From the NCBI RefSeq assembly GCF_003367245.1, contig NZ_QRGR01000018.1:1-64000 (forward strand): a stretch of 64,000 nucleotides of DNA. Reading direction: 5' to 3'. The notes beneath the pieces were generated by a model, which did no database searches, was not told the DNA's origin, and was given only the letters and a program-made list of their open reading frames with translations. Each line of letters begins with the position of its first letter. Within the stretch, counting starts at the first letter, position 1. This DNA comes from Pontibacter diazotrophicus (GTDB lineage: Bacteria > Bacteroidota > Bacteroidia > Cytophagales > Hymenobacteraceae). Of the stretch, positions 34,678 through 43,466 are shown piece after piece. The translations under genes were made by a program, and so were the position numbers.

Positions 34678-37482
34678 CTACACCTTCCCCTTCAAGAATC
34701 TCGCTGTATCATTATCCTCCAGTTTCACCATTTCTTCCGGAGTACCTTCAAACAGCAAATGTCCACCGTTAGTACCACCCTCCGGACCTAAATCTATGAT
34801 CCAATCAGCGCACTTGATGATGTCCATGTTGTGCTCGATGATAACGACGGTGTTGCCGTTTTCGATGAGCGCGTTCATGGAGGTAAGCAGCTTGCTGATG
34901 TCGTGGAAGTGCAGGCCAGTGCTGGGCTCATCGAAGATAAACAGGATGTTCTCGTGGTGCGAGGTTGCGCCTTTGGTTAAAAAGGATGCCAGTTTCACGC
35001 GTTGCGCCTCGCCACCTGATAAGGTGTTGCTCGACTGTCCCAGGCGGATATAACCCAAGCCCACATCATCCAGCGGTTTCAGGCGCTCAGAAATCTTAAC
35101 CTGATCAGCAAAGAAATCAATGCTGTCGGCAAGCGTCATGTTCAGCACTTCTGATATGCTTTTCTCTTTGTACTTGATATCGAGCACATCCTGCTTAAAG
35201 CGATGGCCGTGGCAGCTCTCGCAGGTCAGGTAGATGTCGGCCATAAACTGCATCTCAATCTTCACCTGCCCTTCGCCCTGGCATACCTCACAGCGGCCGC
35301 CCTCAATGTTAAATGAGAAGTGCGACGGCTTAAATCCACGCGACTTCGCCAATGGCTGATCCGCATACAAGGTTCGGATAGCATCGTAAGCCTTTACATA
35401 AGTAACCGGGTTAGAGCGCGACGATTTGCCGATCGGGTTCTGATCCACAAACTCCACATGGTCAATTTTGCCATAATCGCCGCCCAGCTTGTCAAATTTA
35501 CCGGTTGCCTCGGCGGTGGAGCCGTGCAGCTTCTGCATGGCCGGGTACAGTATCTTCTTAATCAGCGTTGATTTACCGGAGCCACTCACGCCTGTTATCA
35601 CCGTCATCACGCCCAGCGGGAACTTCACGTTCAGGTTTTTCAGGTTGTTCTCGCGGGCGCCCGTTATCTCAATGGCATTGCGCCACTTGCGGCGCTGCAA
35701 CGGCACAGGTACCTCCATTCTGCCGCTCAGGTATTTGGCAGTATAGGTATCTGTACTCCTGGTCATTTCCTCGAAAGTACCCTGGAACATCAGATTACCG
35801 CCACCGGAGCCAGCCTCAGGCCCGATGTCTATGAGCTGATCTGCAGCCTTCATCATCTCCTCCTCGTGCTCTACTACAATCACGGTGTTGCCCAACTGCT
35901 GCAGCGTGCGCAACACCCCAATCAATTGCTCTGAGTCTTTTGGGTGCAGACCAATGCTGGGCTCATCCAAGATATACATAGACCCCACCAAGGCACTGCC
36001 CAACGAAGTAGCTAAGTTAATGCGCTGGCTCTCGCCACCCGACAGGGTATTGGAAAGACGGTTGAGGGTAAGGTAGCCGAGCCCCACCCGCTCCAGATAA
36101 CTCAGGCGGTTAGCAACTTCCGTCACCAGTCGTTCGGCCACATTGCGCTCGTGCTGCGTTAACTCTATGTTCCTAAAGAATGGCAGCACCTGCGTCAGTG
36201 GCATCAGTACCAGGTCGGTAATGCTTTTGCCATTCACTTTCACGTAGCTGGCGTCTTTGCGCAGGCGCGAGCCGCGGCACTCCGGGCAAGTGGTGCGGCC
36301 ACGGTAGCGCGACAGCATTACGCGGTACTGTATCTTGTGCGTCTGCCCCTGTATGTGTTTAAAGAAGTCGTTGAGGCCTTCGAAAAATTTATTGCCCGTC
36401 CAGAGCAACTCCTGCTCTGCCTCTGTCAGCTCGTTGTAAGGCCGGTGAATCGGGAAGTCAAAGCGGATACCGTTTTTCACCAACGGCTGCAGCCACTCAT
36501 TCATCTTGTCGGAACGCCAGGGCGCTATGGCTCCCTCGTACACTGTCAGGCTCTTGTCCGGTATTACTAGGTCAGGGTCTATGCCTAACACGCTGCCAAA
36601 GCCCTCGCAGGTCTGGCAGGCACCATAGGGGTTGTTAAAGCTGAAGAAGTTAACAGACGGCTCTTCAAACACAACACCATCCAGTTCAAAGCGGTCAGAG
36701 AACACGCGCTCCTCTTCGCCAAAGATGACACGGCACTCCCCATGGCCTTCGAAGAAAGCTGTCTGTATGGAGTCTGCTATACGAAACTGAAGGTCCTCAT
36801 CTGATTTATAAATCACTGCCCGGTCCACCAGAATATACACCTCCTTGCCCAGCTTCGGCTTTTTCTCCTCCAGCAGCTCCTCAATAAAGTACACCTGGCC
36901 ATTGGCGTAGATGCGGGAATACCCTTTCTGCAGCAGCAGGTCCAGCTCTTTTGCCAGGGAACGATCCGTGTGCTGGTGCAACGGCGCCAGAATCATCACG
37001 CGCGCCTCGTCCTCCAGGGAAAAGATAAAATCCACCACATCGGCCACTGAATCTTTCTGCACCACCTCCCCGGACACCGGCGAGTAGGTCTTGCCAATGC
37101 GGGCATAGAGCAGCTTCAGGTAATCATATATTTCGGTGCTGGTGCCCACGGTGGAGCGGTTGTTCTTGATGCTTACCTTCTGCTCAATGGCAATGGCCGG
37201 GCTGATGCCCTTGATATAGTCTACATCAGGTTTATCCATACGGCCCAGAAACTGGCGTGCGTAAGAACTCAAACTCTCCACATACATGCGCTGCCCTTCG
37301 GCATACAAGGTATCAAAAGCGAGTGAAGACTTGCCAGAGCCGGACAAGCCCGTGATAACGATAAACTGATTGCGGGGCAGCGCGACGCTCAGGTTCTTGA
37401 GGTTATGCACTCTGGCCCCTTTGATGATAATGTTCTGGCGGGCGTCAAGCTCGTCGATATTATAGTCAGGTATGTTTGCCAT
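34678..37482 (-). CDS. uvrA: excinuclease ABC subunit A
   Basis: A 934-residue DNA-damage recognition ATPase of nucleotide excision repair. Both ABC ATPase halves are complete: Walker A VITGLSGSGKSSLAFDTLYA and VITGVSGSGKSTLIKKILYP; signatures NTLSGGESQRINLATSLGS and NTLSGGEAQRVKLASFL; Walker B MYILDEPSIGLH and LFIFDEPSTGLHF. Zinc-finger cysteines appear in CQTCEGFGSV, CPECRGSRL, CEVCQGEGQV and CESCHGHRF. Length is typical. It is a single gene. Confidence 0.97.
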   Translation of the reverse strand: MANIPDYNIDELDARQNIIIKGARVHNLKNLSVALPRNQFIVITGLSGSGKSSLAFDTLYAEGQRMYVESLSSYARQFLGRMDKPDVDYIKGISPAIAIEQKVSIKNNRSTVGTSTEIYDYLKLLYARIGKTYSPVSGEVVQKDSVADVVDFIFSLEDEARVMILAPLHQHTDRSLAKELDLLLQKGYSRIYANGQVYFIEELLEEKKPKLGKEVYILVDRAVIYKSDEDLQFRIADSIQTAFFEGHGECRVIFGEEERVFSDRFELDGVVFEEPSVNFFSFNNPYGACQTCEGFGSVLGIDPDLVIPDKSLTVYEGAIAPWRSDKMNEWLQPLVKNGIRFDFPIHRPYNELTEAEQELLWTGNKFFEGLNDFFKHIQGQTHKIQYRVMLSRYRGRTTCPECRGSRLRKDASYVKVNGKSITDLVLMPLTQVLPFFRNIELTQHERNVAERLVTEVANRLSYLERVGLGYLTLNRLSNTLSGGESQRINLATSLGSALVGSMYILDEPSIGLHPKDSEQLIGVLRTLQQLGNTVIVVEHEEEMMKAADQLIDIGPEAGSGGGNLMFQGTFEEMTRSTDTYTAKYLSGRMEVPVPLQRRKWRNAIEITGARENNLKNLNVKFPLGVMTVITGVSGSGKSTLIKKILYPAMQKLHGSTAEATGKFDKLGGDYGKIDHVEFVDQNPIGKSSRSNPVTYVKAYDAIRTLYADQPLAKSRGFKPSHFSFNIEGGRCEVCQGEGQVKIEMQFMADIYLTCESCHGHRFKQDVLDIKYKEKSISEVLNMTLADSIDFFADQVKISERLKPLDDVGLGYIRLGQSSNTLSGGEAQRVKLASFLTKGATSHHENILFIFDEPSTGLHFHDISKLLTSMNALIENGNTVVIIEHNMDIIKCADWIIDLGPEGGTNGGHLLFEGTPEEMVKLEDNDTARFLKGKV

Positions 37483-37853
37483 ATAAAAAGCGGCCAGAAA
37501 AAAGGTTTAGCAAATCTTTGCAAACCTTTTAGAAGCCATTTTCTCTTAAAAAGTTAATTTGTAAAGATACGAATAGATAACCTCAATCTGAAGGGCTTTG
37601 TTACACCACTCTCAGCAGGTAAATCCGTGGTGTATAACAATCGCCGCGGCCTTTTAGTTACCTACTTCAGCAGCACAATTAGTTTTGCGTCGCCGCCTCT
37701 TTGCTTTCGCTGTTGTTCATTAAAATAGCCAGGGACTCCGGGCACAGCGGCTTATGTTAACAACTTTACCGGATTAATGAACAAACCTGAACCTGTGGTG
37801 GCGTGCTACTCGTATGCAGAAGGTATCAACTATTATCTAAACAAATCTATTTT
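37483..37853. other. spacer between uvrA and the THX gene
   Basis: About 370 bp between divergent genes. On the plus strand TAGTTTTG at 37680-37687 fits the -7 consensus and could drive the THX gene with a leader of about 160 nt. On the minus strand TATCTTTA near 37563-37570 could serve uvrA. The long leader could hold regulation, but I see no known riboswitch fold. Confidence 0.45.
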
Positions 37854-37985
37854 ATGGGAAAAGGAGATAAAAAATCAAGAAAAGGGAAAATAACAAAAGG
37901 AACGTATGGCAACAGACGTCCTCGAAAAGCCAACAAAACCACCGGCCAGTCTGCGCCTAAAGAAACTGCTGCTGCTTCTAAGTAG
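37854..37985 (+). CDS. 30S ribosomal protein THX
   Basis: A 43-residue, very basic protein: MGKGDKKSRKGKITKGTYGN, then RRPRKANKTTG and a short tail (QSAPKETAAASK). This matches the THX (bTHX) family, a small peptide that sits in the head of the 30S subunit and was first seen in Thermus. The frame is open from 37803, but the family begins at MGKGD. It is a stand-alone gene with a terminator shared with the convergent MFS gene. Confidence 0.9.
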   Translation: MGKGDKKSRKGKITKGTYGNRRPRKANKTTGQSAPKETAAASK

Positions 37986-38008
37986 AAAACAGCTTAAACC
38001 CAAAAACA

Positions 38009-38053
38009 AAAAAGCACCGCTATCCTTTTAAAGAGGAGGGCGGTGCTTTCTTA
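38009..38053. terminator. bidirectional terminator THX / MFS
   Basis: AAAAAGCACCGC ... GCGGTGCTTT, 10-bp GC-rich stem between convergent genes; on the minus strand it is followed by TTTTTTG, on the plus strand by TTTCTTATTTT. Confidence 0.82.
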
Positions 38054-38071
38054 TTTTAGGAGAGTTCCTGC

Positions 38072-39358
38072 TCAGGCAGGCTCCATCTCCGGTTCAGGGC
38101 TGAGATCAAGTGTGCGTAGCTTATCCGCTTTTAAACCGGTAACACCCACTACCACCAGCGTCATGATACCGCCAAACAACACAGCAGGTACCACCCCCAT
38201 CAGCTTCGCCGTAAAACCAGACTCAAAAGCTCCAATTTCGTTAGAAGAACCCACAAAAATATTATTCACCGACGATACCCGGCCCTTCATATATTCGGGC
38301 GTAAGGGTATGGATGAGCGTGGAGCGGATAATAACGCTGATGCTATCGAAGGCACCACTCAGAGCCAGCAGCACAAGAGAGAACCAGAAGCTGGTAGAAA
38401 GGCCAAAAAGGATAATACACATACCAAAACCCGCCACGGACCACAGCATCTTTTTACCGGCATCCGCCCTGATAGGGTAATAGGCCATCAGCACCGCCAT
38501 CAGCACAGAGCCTACGGCCGGAGCAGCCCGCAGGAAGCCAAGCCCCTGCGGCCCCGTTTCCAGAATATCAGACGCAAAGATGGGCAGCAGGGCCACCGCT
38601 CCGCCAAACAGCACCGCAAACAAATCCAGCGAAATGGCGCTCAGAATCACCTGGTTCCCGAATACGAACTTAATGCCGGAGCGCAGGCTGTCTTTCAAAT
38701 TCTGCGGGTTGATGTTCTCCGGCAATGGCTTGGCACCAATAAAAGCAAAAGCTAACAGGGAGAGCAGCACCAGGGCCGCATCAGTTGTATAGGCGGCCGT
38801 AATACCGGCAAAGCCATAGATAAGGCCACCGGCAGCCGGCCCTGCCAGCGATGCTGCCTGCCAGGTAGTGCTACTCCAGGTAATGGCATTGCCGTACAGC
38901 TGCTTGTTTGCTACCAACTGCGGCATGAAAGAGAATATCGCCGGCCCCATAAATCCGCGGGCAATGCCACTGATAAAAATAACAAGGTAGATGGGCAGCG
39001 TACCGTACTGCGCCAGCACGTTGCTTATGTCCAGCGTAAAATACAGCAGTGCCGCAGAGCAAAACAGCAGCGCCGTTACCACCACCATAATAATTTTTTT
39101 GCGCGATACCGTGTCTGCTATGTAGCCCGCATACAACGACACCACAATAGACGGAATAGCCTCTGCCAGCCCAATCAGCCCCAGCGAGAGCGGGTCCTGG
39201 GCAATATCATAGATCTGCCAGCCCACTATCACCGCCTGAATCTGCATGGCCAGCGTAATACACAAGCGAGCTACAATGTACAAACGAAACTCCGGTAGGC
39301 GGAGCACAGCATACGGATCATGCTTGCTGCGTGCCTCTTCTTTCATGCTGCCTTTCAT
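38072..39358 (-). CDS. MFS transporter (EntS-like group)
   Basis: About 428 residues with 12 hydrophobic segments, of the MFS_3 / enterobactin-exporter type. Typical patches are FRLYIVARLCITLAMQIQAV in helix 1, the loop between helices 2 and 3 with AGYIADTVSRKKII, and FISGIARGFMGPAIFSFMP. It is probably an exporter of a small molecule at the inner membrane; the substrate is unknown. The frame is open from 39400, but a promoter (39368-39401) lies there; starts at 39358 or 39346 (MKEEARSKHD) are possible, the second leaving a more normal leader. Confidence 0.88.
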   Translation of the reverse strand: MKGSMKEEARSKHDPYAVLRLPEFRLYIVARLCITLAMQIQAVIVGWQIYDIAQDPLSLGLIGLAEAIPSIVVSLYAGYIADTVSRKKIIMVVVTALLFCSAALLYFTLDISNVLAQYGTLPIYLVIFISGIARGFMGPAIFSFMPQLVANKQLYGNAITWSSTTWQAASLAGPAAGGLIYGFAGITAAYTTDAALVLLSLLAFAFIGAKPLPENINPQNLKDSLRSGIKFVFGNQVILSAISLDLFAVLFGGAVALLPIFASDILETGPQGLGFLRAAPAVGSVLMAVLMAYYPIRADAGKKMLWSVAGFGMCIILFGLSTSFWFSLVLLALSGAFDSISVIIRSTLIHTLTPEYMKGRVSSVNNIFVGSSNEIGAFESGFTAKLMGVVPAVLFGGIMTLVVVGVTGLKADKLRTLDLSPEPEMEPA

Positions 39359-39367
39359 TATAAAAGA

Positions 39368-39401
39368 CAAAACTACAGCAAAGGCTCCACAAAACAGCAA
39401 A
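39368..39401 (-). promoter_or_regulatory. promoter of the MFS gene
   Basis: Minus strand: TTTG (39398-39401), 22 nt, TAGTTTTG (39368-39375). It excludes the longest possible start of the MFS gene. Confidence 0.55.
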
Positions 39402-39665
39402 CGAATTAATTATAAAATATCTGGTTAATTTTCTATAAATTATTATACCATGTTGTTTTTATGACGTATACTATAGTTAGGCGTAAGTTGCATATAACCT
39501 GTTCGTTAAGGCTGTTCTAAAGCTTTGAATCCTTCGGCTTGAGGAAGCTGAAAAAGTGAGTTCTATTTTTTATAGCATATTTTCATGCGTTATAGACGGT
39601 TCTGTTTACACGTAAGAACTCCCGCATTATTACGCAATGCTTAACGACGCTAAAAATGTCAGCAT
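39402..39665. other. AT-rich spacer
   Basis: About 260 bp between divergent genes, strongly AT-rich at 39405-39450 (TTAATTATAAAATATCTGG and ATAAATTATTATACC). No gene or clear promoter box was found for the 144-residue gene downstream. Confidence 0.4.
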
Positions 39666-40100
39666 ATGGCCTTTATTGAGAAATCAGAGCTCCCTTTCCT
39701 GCACCTGAGTTATCAGCAGGATATGCGAGTACTTTTCTGCAGGTGGCGTATGCCTGTGGAGTTACCTCAGTTCTCAGAGGGTTATATGGCTGCCCTGCAG
39801 TTTGCCGCTCAACAGGATGCTCATTTCTGGCTCCACGACCTGCGTCTGCGCAATAGATCCACCGAAGAGGAGCAGGACTGGTTTACCCATGTTTTTGTGC
39901 CTGCCGCAAATGAGCAATTAGGCGGCAGCAATTTTATAGCATACCTGATGACGCCTTTACAGCGTGAGAGCCTGGTGCAAATAACAGTGCCTGCAGCGGA
40001 ACTTGTGAGGCACTCACTTTTTCTGACAGTACGCTATTTTACAAATGAACACGACGCACTGGAGTGGTTGAATGACTGCCGCGTTCGGGTAGTGGCTTAG
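39666..40100 (+). CDS. hypothetical protein, possibly STAS/SpoIIAA-like
   Basis: A 144-residue soluble protein. The alternation of a strand (VLFCRWRMP), a helix with a downstream HDLRLRNRSTEEEQDW, then VFVPAANEQL and a late VRYFTNEHDALEWLND reminds me of the SpoIIAA-like/STAS-type proteins often seen in Cytophagales, where the last helix is a xxxEAxxWL motif. The match is by general pattern only. No signal peptide. Single gene on the plus strand. Confidence 0.65.
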   Translation: MAFIEKSELPFLHLSYQQDMRVLFCRWRMPVELPQFSEGYMAALQFAAQQDAHFWLHDLRLRNRSTEEEQDWFTHVFVPAANEQLGGSNFIAYLMTPLQRESLVQITVPAAELVRHSLFLTVRYFTNEHDALEWLNDCRVRVVA

Positions 40101-40434
40101 AAGAGCGCCTCATGCCTTTTTGCCGTCCGGGCACTTTTACCTTCCGCATCGGGTTAAAAGAGAGCGGATTAATAAAAAGCTCATTACCGTAACATAACGG
40201 CTAAAACAGAAGTATAAAAATTCCCCGATAATGGCGCCCCAGGAAAAGGTGCCGCAGAGGCTTCTGCCCGCTTTGAATTAAGAGAATATAACCTATATTA
40301 TATCTTAAAGTTATGAAAAAGGCTCCTGCATGCTCTCTCTGTAAACAATACTTTTCCAAGGGAACTCACATGTTTCCGATGCGTACCTTTATCGGACACA
40401 GTAATTAATTTTTTAACATAAATGATTTGACTAC
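40101..40434. other. spacer with a possible micro-ORF
   Basis: About 330 bp. It contains a 31-codon frame at 40313-40408 (MKKAPACSLCKQYFSKGTHM...) with a CxxC pair; whether it is translated is unknown. TACCTTTA at 40384-40391 resembles a -7 box and could drive the 112-residue gene downstream. Confidence 0.35.
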
Positions 40435-40773
40435 ATGGAAGTACTTGACATTCGAAACCTGTTGGAGAACATCGAAAGAAAGGTGTCTCAACAGGAGATT
40501 ACAACTGACGTAGCTGTAACAAAACTTATCAATACGGAAATCGCAAAGGCTATTAATCTTAAGTATAAAAAGGAGAATAAGCCGGAGGAAGATGTTTACA
40601 AGAACATTTCCTGCTCTACTGTGGAGTGCTACTTAGAGCACCTGAAAAACGTAGAGGCTAAACTTCAAAAGCCGACGCACATTTCAGCCCAGTGCTCACT
40701 TGTAGAGGAGCGTGACATTAACCGTCGCCTGTTGTTGATTCTAAACCGCATTAAAGGTTACAGCAGAAGATAA
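40435..40773 (+). CDS. hypothetical protein, 112 residues
   Basis: A mostly helical, charged protein (MEVLDIRNLLENIERKVSQQ ...) with two Cys in SCSTVECY and one more in SAQCSL. I do not recognise a family. No signal peptide or membrane segment. It seems a real gene: it fills its interval, has a plausible -7 box upstream and a proper terminator at 40800-40840. Confidence 0.65.
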   Translation: MEVLDIRNLLENIERKVSQQEITTDVAVTKLINTEIAKAINLKYKKENKPEEDVYKNISCSTVECYLEHLKNVEAKLQKPTHISAQCSLVEERDINRRLLLILNRIKGYSRR

Positions 40774-40799
40774 AAAACTATTCATTATTTTTTTCAACC

Positions 40800-40840
40800 A
40801 TCCTTCGGCAAGATTCCTCAGCTCTTTCGAAGGATTTTTT
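40800..40840 (+). terminator. terminator of the 112-residue gene
   Basis: ATCCTTCG (40800-40807) pairs with CGAAGGAT (40828-40835), followed by TTTTT. Confidence 0.75.
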
Positions 40841-41038
40841 ATGCCCCTCCAGTTCCTTTCATCGGTCGCATGAAGTACAGGGCTTCTCTTCTCTTTCGCC
40901 TAATCTCCTTTTGCTGTTACACAACTTCTTCACTGATTTGCCTAAGGTGATGCATGTCATTTTTTTAAAGCACAGATGTGAGTAAAATTGCACTTTAAAG
41001 TCCTGAACCCATGACACATAATAAGCAGAGGATCTGAG

Positions 41039-41413
41039 ATGAAGCGAGACATAGAAACCGAGGCAGACATCATACTGCTGGTAGACACATTTTACGATAA
41101 AGTAAACCAGGACGAGCTTCTGTCGCCTGTGTTCAACAACTTTGCCCAGGTGAACTGGCAAACCCACCTGCCTGTAATGTATAACTTCTGGAACACTGTA
41201 CTGCTGGGGAAAATGGCTTACAGAGGGCAGCCTTTCCCAAAGCACCTGCGCCTCCCTATAGAAGTAAAGCACTTCGACCGCTGGATTAGCCTCTTTAGCC
41301 ATACTATAGATACTCTTTTTGAAGGTGACAAGGCGATCGAAGCCAAACAAAAAGCCACCAGCATCGCAAGAGTTTTCCAGATAAAGATGAAGCTTTTCAA
41401 TGCAGTAGCATAG
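41039..41413 (+). CDS. group III truncated haemoglobin
   Basis: A 124-residue globin of the short two-over-two fold. The proximal-helix region HLRLPIEVKHFDRWISLF holds the likely heme-binding His (VKHFDRW), and the N-terminal part has LVDTFYDKVNQDELLSPVFN, typical of group III (trHbP). The distal region THLPVMYNFWNTVLLG supplies Tyr/Trp residues around the ligand pocket. Group III globins are linked with oxygen or nitric-oxide chemistry, but their role is poorly known. Single gene with its own terminator. Confidence 0.9.
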   Translation: MKRDIETEADIILLVDTFYDKVNQDELLSPVFNNFAQVNWQTHLPVMYNFWNTVLLGKMAYRGQPFPKHLRLPIEVKHFDRWISLFSHTIDTLFEGDKAIEAKQKATSIARVFQIKMKLFNAVA

Positions 41414-41443
41414 CAATTATATTCCGTTCAGTAGTCCTTCCAT

Positions 41444-41486
41444 ACAGCGCCAATAAAAGGTTTAACTTTTGTTGGCGCTGTTTTTG
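41444..41486 (+). terminator. terminator of the globin gene
   Basis: ACAGCGCCAA (41444-41453) pairs perfectly with TTGGCGCTGT (41472-41481), then TTTTG; 31 bp after the stop. Confidence 0.88.
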
Positions 41487-41586
41487 TTGCAAGTACAAGT
41501 ATAGGTACAGGCATTCGGCACAACGACAGGAGCACAGGTGACTGTATAATTTTCCGATTTTTTTTTCATAATAGCAGTACAAGCTA

Positions 41587-41617
41587 TTGCACATGAAAAA
41601 CGCATTATCTATATTTG
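41587..41617 (+). promoter_or_regulatory. promoter of the ECF sigma gene
   Basis: TTG (41587-41589), 20 nt, TATATTTG (41610-41617). Full match to the primary-sigma consensus, with start expected near 41624 and a leader of about 80 nt. It suggests that the sigma gene is read by the housekeeping sigma factor rather than by itself. Confidence 0.72.
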
Positions 41618-41703
41618 ATCTACACTTCAGAATAAAATTTGTTCTAACTAGTAAACGCAACAATATGATATAAAGCTTTACGTTAACCTAATGTAGCTTT
41701 AAG

Positions 41704-42306
41704 ATGAATACAAATACCCAGCTGAGTGATTCTGCTTTGATTTCGCTCTATATCGCAGGTAAGGAGAGTGCGTTTGAACAACTAGTTAACAGGCACAAGA
41801 ACAAAGTATACACAACAATTTATTTAATAGTAAAAGACTCTTATACAGCCGAAGATCTGCTTCAGGATGCTTTTATCAAAGCGATCCATACCATGAAAAG
41901 CGGCCGTTATAACGAAGAAGGTAAATTTTCTTCCTGGATTTGCCGCATTGCCCATAACCTGGCAATCGACCATTTCCGTAAAGAGAAAAGGAGCCCGATG
42001 ATCACGCTGGAAGATGGCAGCAATGTGTTCAACAATATGTCTTTTTCGGAGGATTCTGCGGAGTCTCTCCAGATAAAAGAGGACACGCATGCCCGCTTGC
42101 GCGAGCTTATCCAAACGTTGCCCCAAACGCAACGGGAGGTGCTTATGATGCGGCATTACGCAGAAATGAGTTTCCAGGAGATAGCAGACGCTACCGGTGT
42201 GAGCATCAACACTGCCTTGGGTCGTATGCGCTATGCGCTCATCAACCTGAGGAAGAAGATGCTAAACAACAACATAGCGTATGATAAAAACCTCTACTCA
42301 GAATGA
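41704..42306 (+). CDS. ECF-type RNA polymerase sigma factor
   Basis: A 200-residue sigma-70 family factor. Region 2 covers about residues 25-90 (FEQLVNRHKNKVYTTIYLIV ... AEDLLQDAFIKA), with the -10 recognition part WICRIAHNLAIDHFRKEKR; region 4 is at about 130-185 (LIQTLPQTQREVLMMRHYAE, then SFQEIADATGVSINTALGRM, the helix-turn-helix for -35). It is closest in style to the SigW/RpoE-like factors of Cytophagales. The 3' end overlaps the next small gene by 26 bp, so the two are translated together. Confidence 0.93.
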   Translation: MNTNTQLSDSALISLYIAGKESAFEQLVNRHKNKVYTTIYLIVKDSYTAEDLLQDAFIKAIHTMKSGRYNEEGKFSSWICRIAHNLAIDHFRKEKRSPMITLEDGSNVFNNMSFSEDSAESLQIKEDTHARLRELIQTLPQTQREVLMMRHYAEMSFQEIADATGVSINTALGRMRYALINLRKKMLNNNIAYDKNLYSE

Positions 42307-42511
42307 GCTAATCCAGTATGTGTATAACGAGTTGGCAGACGATGCCTGCGAGCAGCTGGAGTTAGCCTTAACGCAAGACTTAGAGCTAGCTGAGAGCTGC
42401 TCCGATTTGCTGATGATGCAACAGCTGTTAGATGGTGCTGCCAAAGCACCCCATCAGCGTGCCATTGATAACATATTAAATTACTCAAAAAGCTTAAGTT
42501 TGCAGTCTTAA
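42281..42511 (+). CDS. small partner of the ECF sigma factor, possible anti-sigma
   Basis: A 76-residue acidic helical protein (MIKTSTQNELIQYVYNELAD, then EQLELALTQDLELAESCSDLL and a last ILNYSKSLSL). It overlaps the sigma gene by 26 bp. The layout (Y-N-E in the first helix, then a E-L-x-x-A-L-x-x-D-x-E-L segment) recalls the N-terminal zinc-finger-like anti-sigma domain, but the His/Cys metal ligands and the membrane anchor of typical anti-sigma factors are missing. I infer a soluble regulator of the sigma factor. The stop codon lies in the loop of the terminator. Confidence 0.72.
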   Translation: MIKTSTQNELIQYVYNELADDACEQLELALTQDLELAESCSDLLMMQQLLDGAAKAPHQRAIDNILNYSKSLSLQS

Positions 42512-42530
42512 CTGATTGCAAACTTTTTTT
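42496..42530 (+). terminator. terminator of the sigma operon, abutting nth
   Basis: AAGTTTGCAGTC (42496-42507), loop TTAACT, GATTGCAAACTT (42514-42525), then five T directly before the nth ATG. Eleven Watson-Crick pairs and one G-U. The stem spans the last codons and stop of the 76-residue gene. Confidence 0.88.
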
Positions 42531-43211
42531 ATGCAGAAAAAGGAACGCTACAAGCTCCTGATAGAATATTTCACGCAGCATTTCCCGGAGCCGGAAACAG
42601 AGCTGGCTTATAACAACCCTTATGAGCTGATTCTGGCTGTGGTGCTGAGCGCCCAGTGCACAGACAAGCGTGTGAACATGGTAACGCCTGCGCTTTTCGA
42701 GGCTTATCCTACACCGGAACATCTGGCCACCGCCACTCCTGAAGAGGTGCTGCCGTACATCAAGAGCATTTCTTACCCCAACAACAAAGCCAAGCACCTG
42801 GCAGGGCTGGGCAAAATGCTGGTAGAGCAGTTTAACTCAGAAGTACCCAGCACGGTGGAAGAACTGGTGAAGCTGCCGGGTGTAGGCCGTAAAACAGCCA
42901 ACGTTATTGTTTCCGTTATCTGGAACCAGCCTGCCATGGCTGTGGATACACACGTGTTCCGTGTAAGTAAGCGCCTGGGCCTGGTAACAAAAGCTTCAAA
43001 AACGCCTGTGGAAGTAGAGAAGCAATTAGTGGCTAACCTGCCCCGGGAACTTGTTTCCAAGGCGCATCACTGGCTTATCCTGCATGGCCGCTACATCTGT
43101 GTTGCCCGCAGGCCTAAATGCGAGGAATGCCCCCTCACCCACTTCTGTGCCTTCTTCCTGAAAAACTTCCCCAATATTCCGGACGACCCGGAGAACAAAC
43201 TGGGAGGATAG
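42531..43211 (+). CDS. nth: endonuclease III
   Basis: A 226-residue base-excision repair enzyme removing oxidised pyrimidines. It shows the HhH motif VEELVKLPGVGRKTANVIVS with the catalytic Lys (GRKTA), the catalytic Asp in AMAVDTHVFRVSKRLGL, and the four-Cys Fe-S cluster in CVARRPKCEECPLTHFC. The start at 42516 would place codons inside the sigma-operon terminator; 42531 is preferred. Having its ATG touch the U-tract is unusual and suggests either read-through or a promoter inside the sigma operon. Confidence 0.95.
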   Translation: MQKKERYKLLIEYFTQHFPEPETELAYNNPYELILAVVLSAQCTDKRVNMVTPALFEAYPTPEHLATATPEEVLPYIKSISYPNNKAKHLAGLGKMLVEQFNSEVPSTVEELVKLPGVGRKTANVIVSVIWNQPAMAVDTHVFRVSKRLGLVTKASKTPVEVEKQLVANLPRELVSKAHHWLILHGRYICVARRPKCEECPLTHFCAFFLKNFPNIPDDPENKLGG

Positions 43212-43229
43212 ATTTATTGTATGACGATA

Positions 43230-43274
43230 AGCAGCCTGTTTTGGAATAAAATCCACAACAGGCTGTTTGTTTTT
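43230..43274 (+). terminator. terminator of nth
   Basis: CAGCCTGTT (43232-43240) pairs with AACAGGCTG (43257-43265), followed by TTTGTTTTT. Confidence 0.85.
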
Positions 43275-43466
43275 ATAACAGCTTGAAGTATTAAATCCTG
43301 AAGGAGGGCTGATACTCCTGCTACTTCACTCTGATTATGCTTTCTTCCTGCTCCTGATGCTTGCATCTGACAACGAAACAGCAAAAATAAAAGCAGAATC
43401 AGACAGTGCGGCCAAATTAACCGTAGTTTCTATAGGCACCCATCCATCTATAAGCGAAGAACTACT

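Noticed and set aside
40859..41416. 185-residue minus-strand frame
   Set aside because: Antisense to the truncated haemoglobin, which is clearly the real gene and has a terminator on its own strand.
42516..42530. Longer nth start at 42516
   Set aside because: It lies within the hairpin of the sigma-operon terminator, and the family N-terminus begins later.
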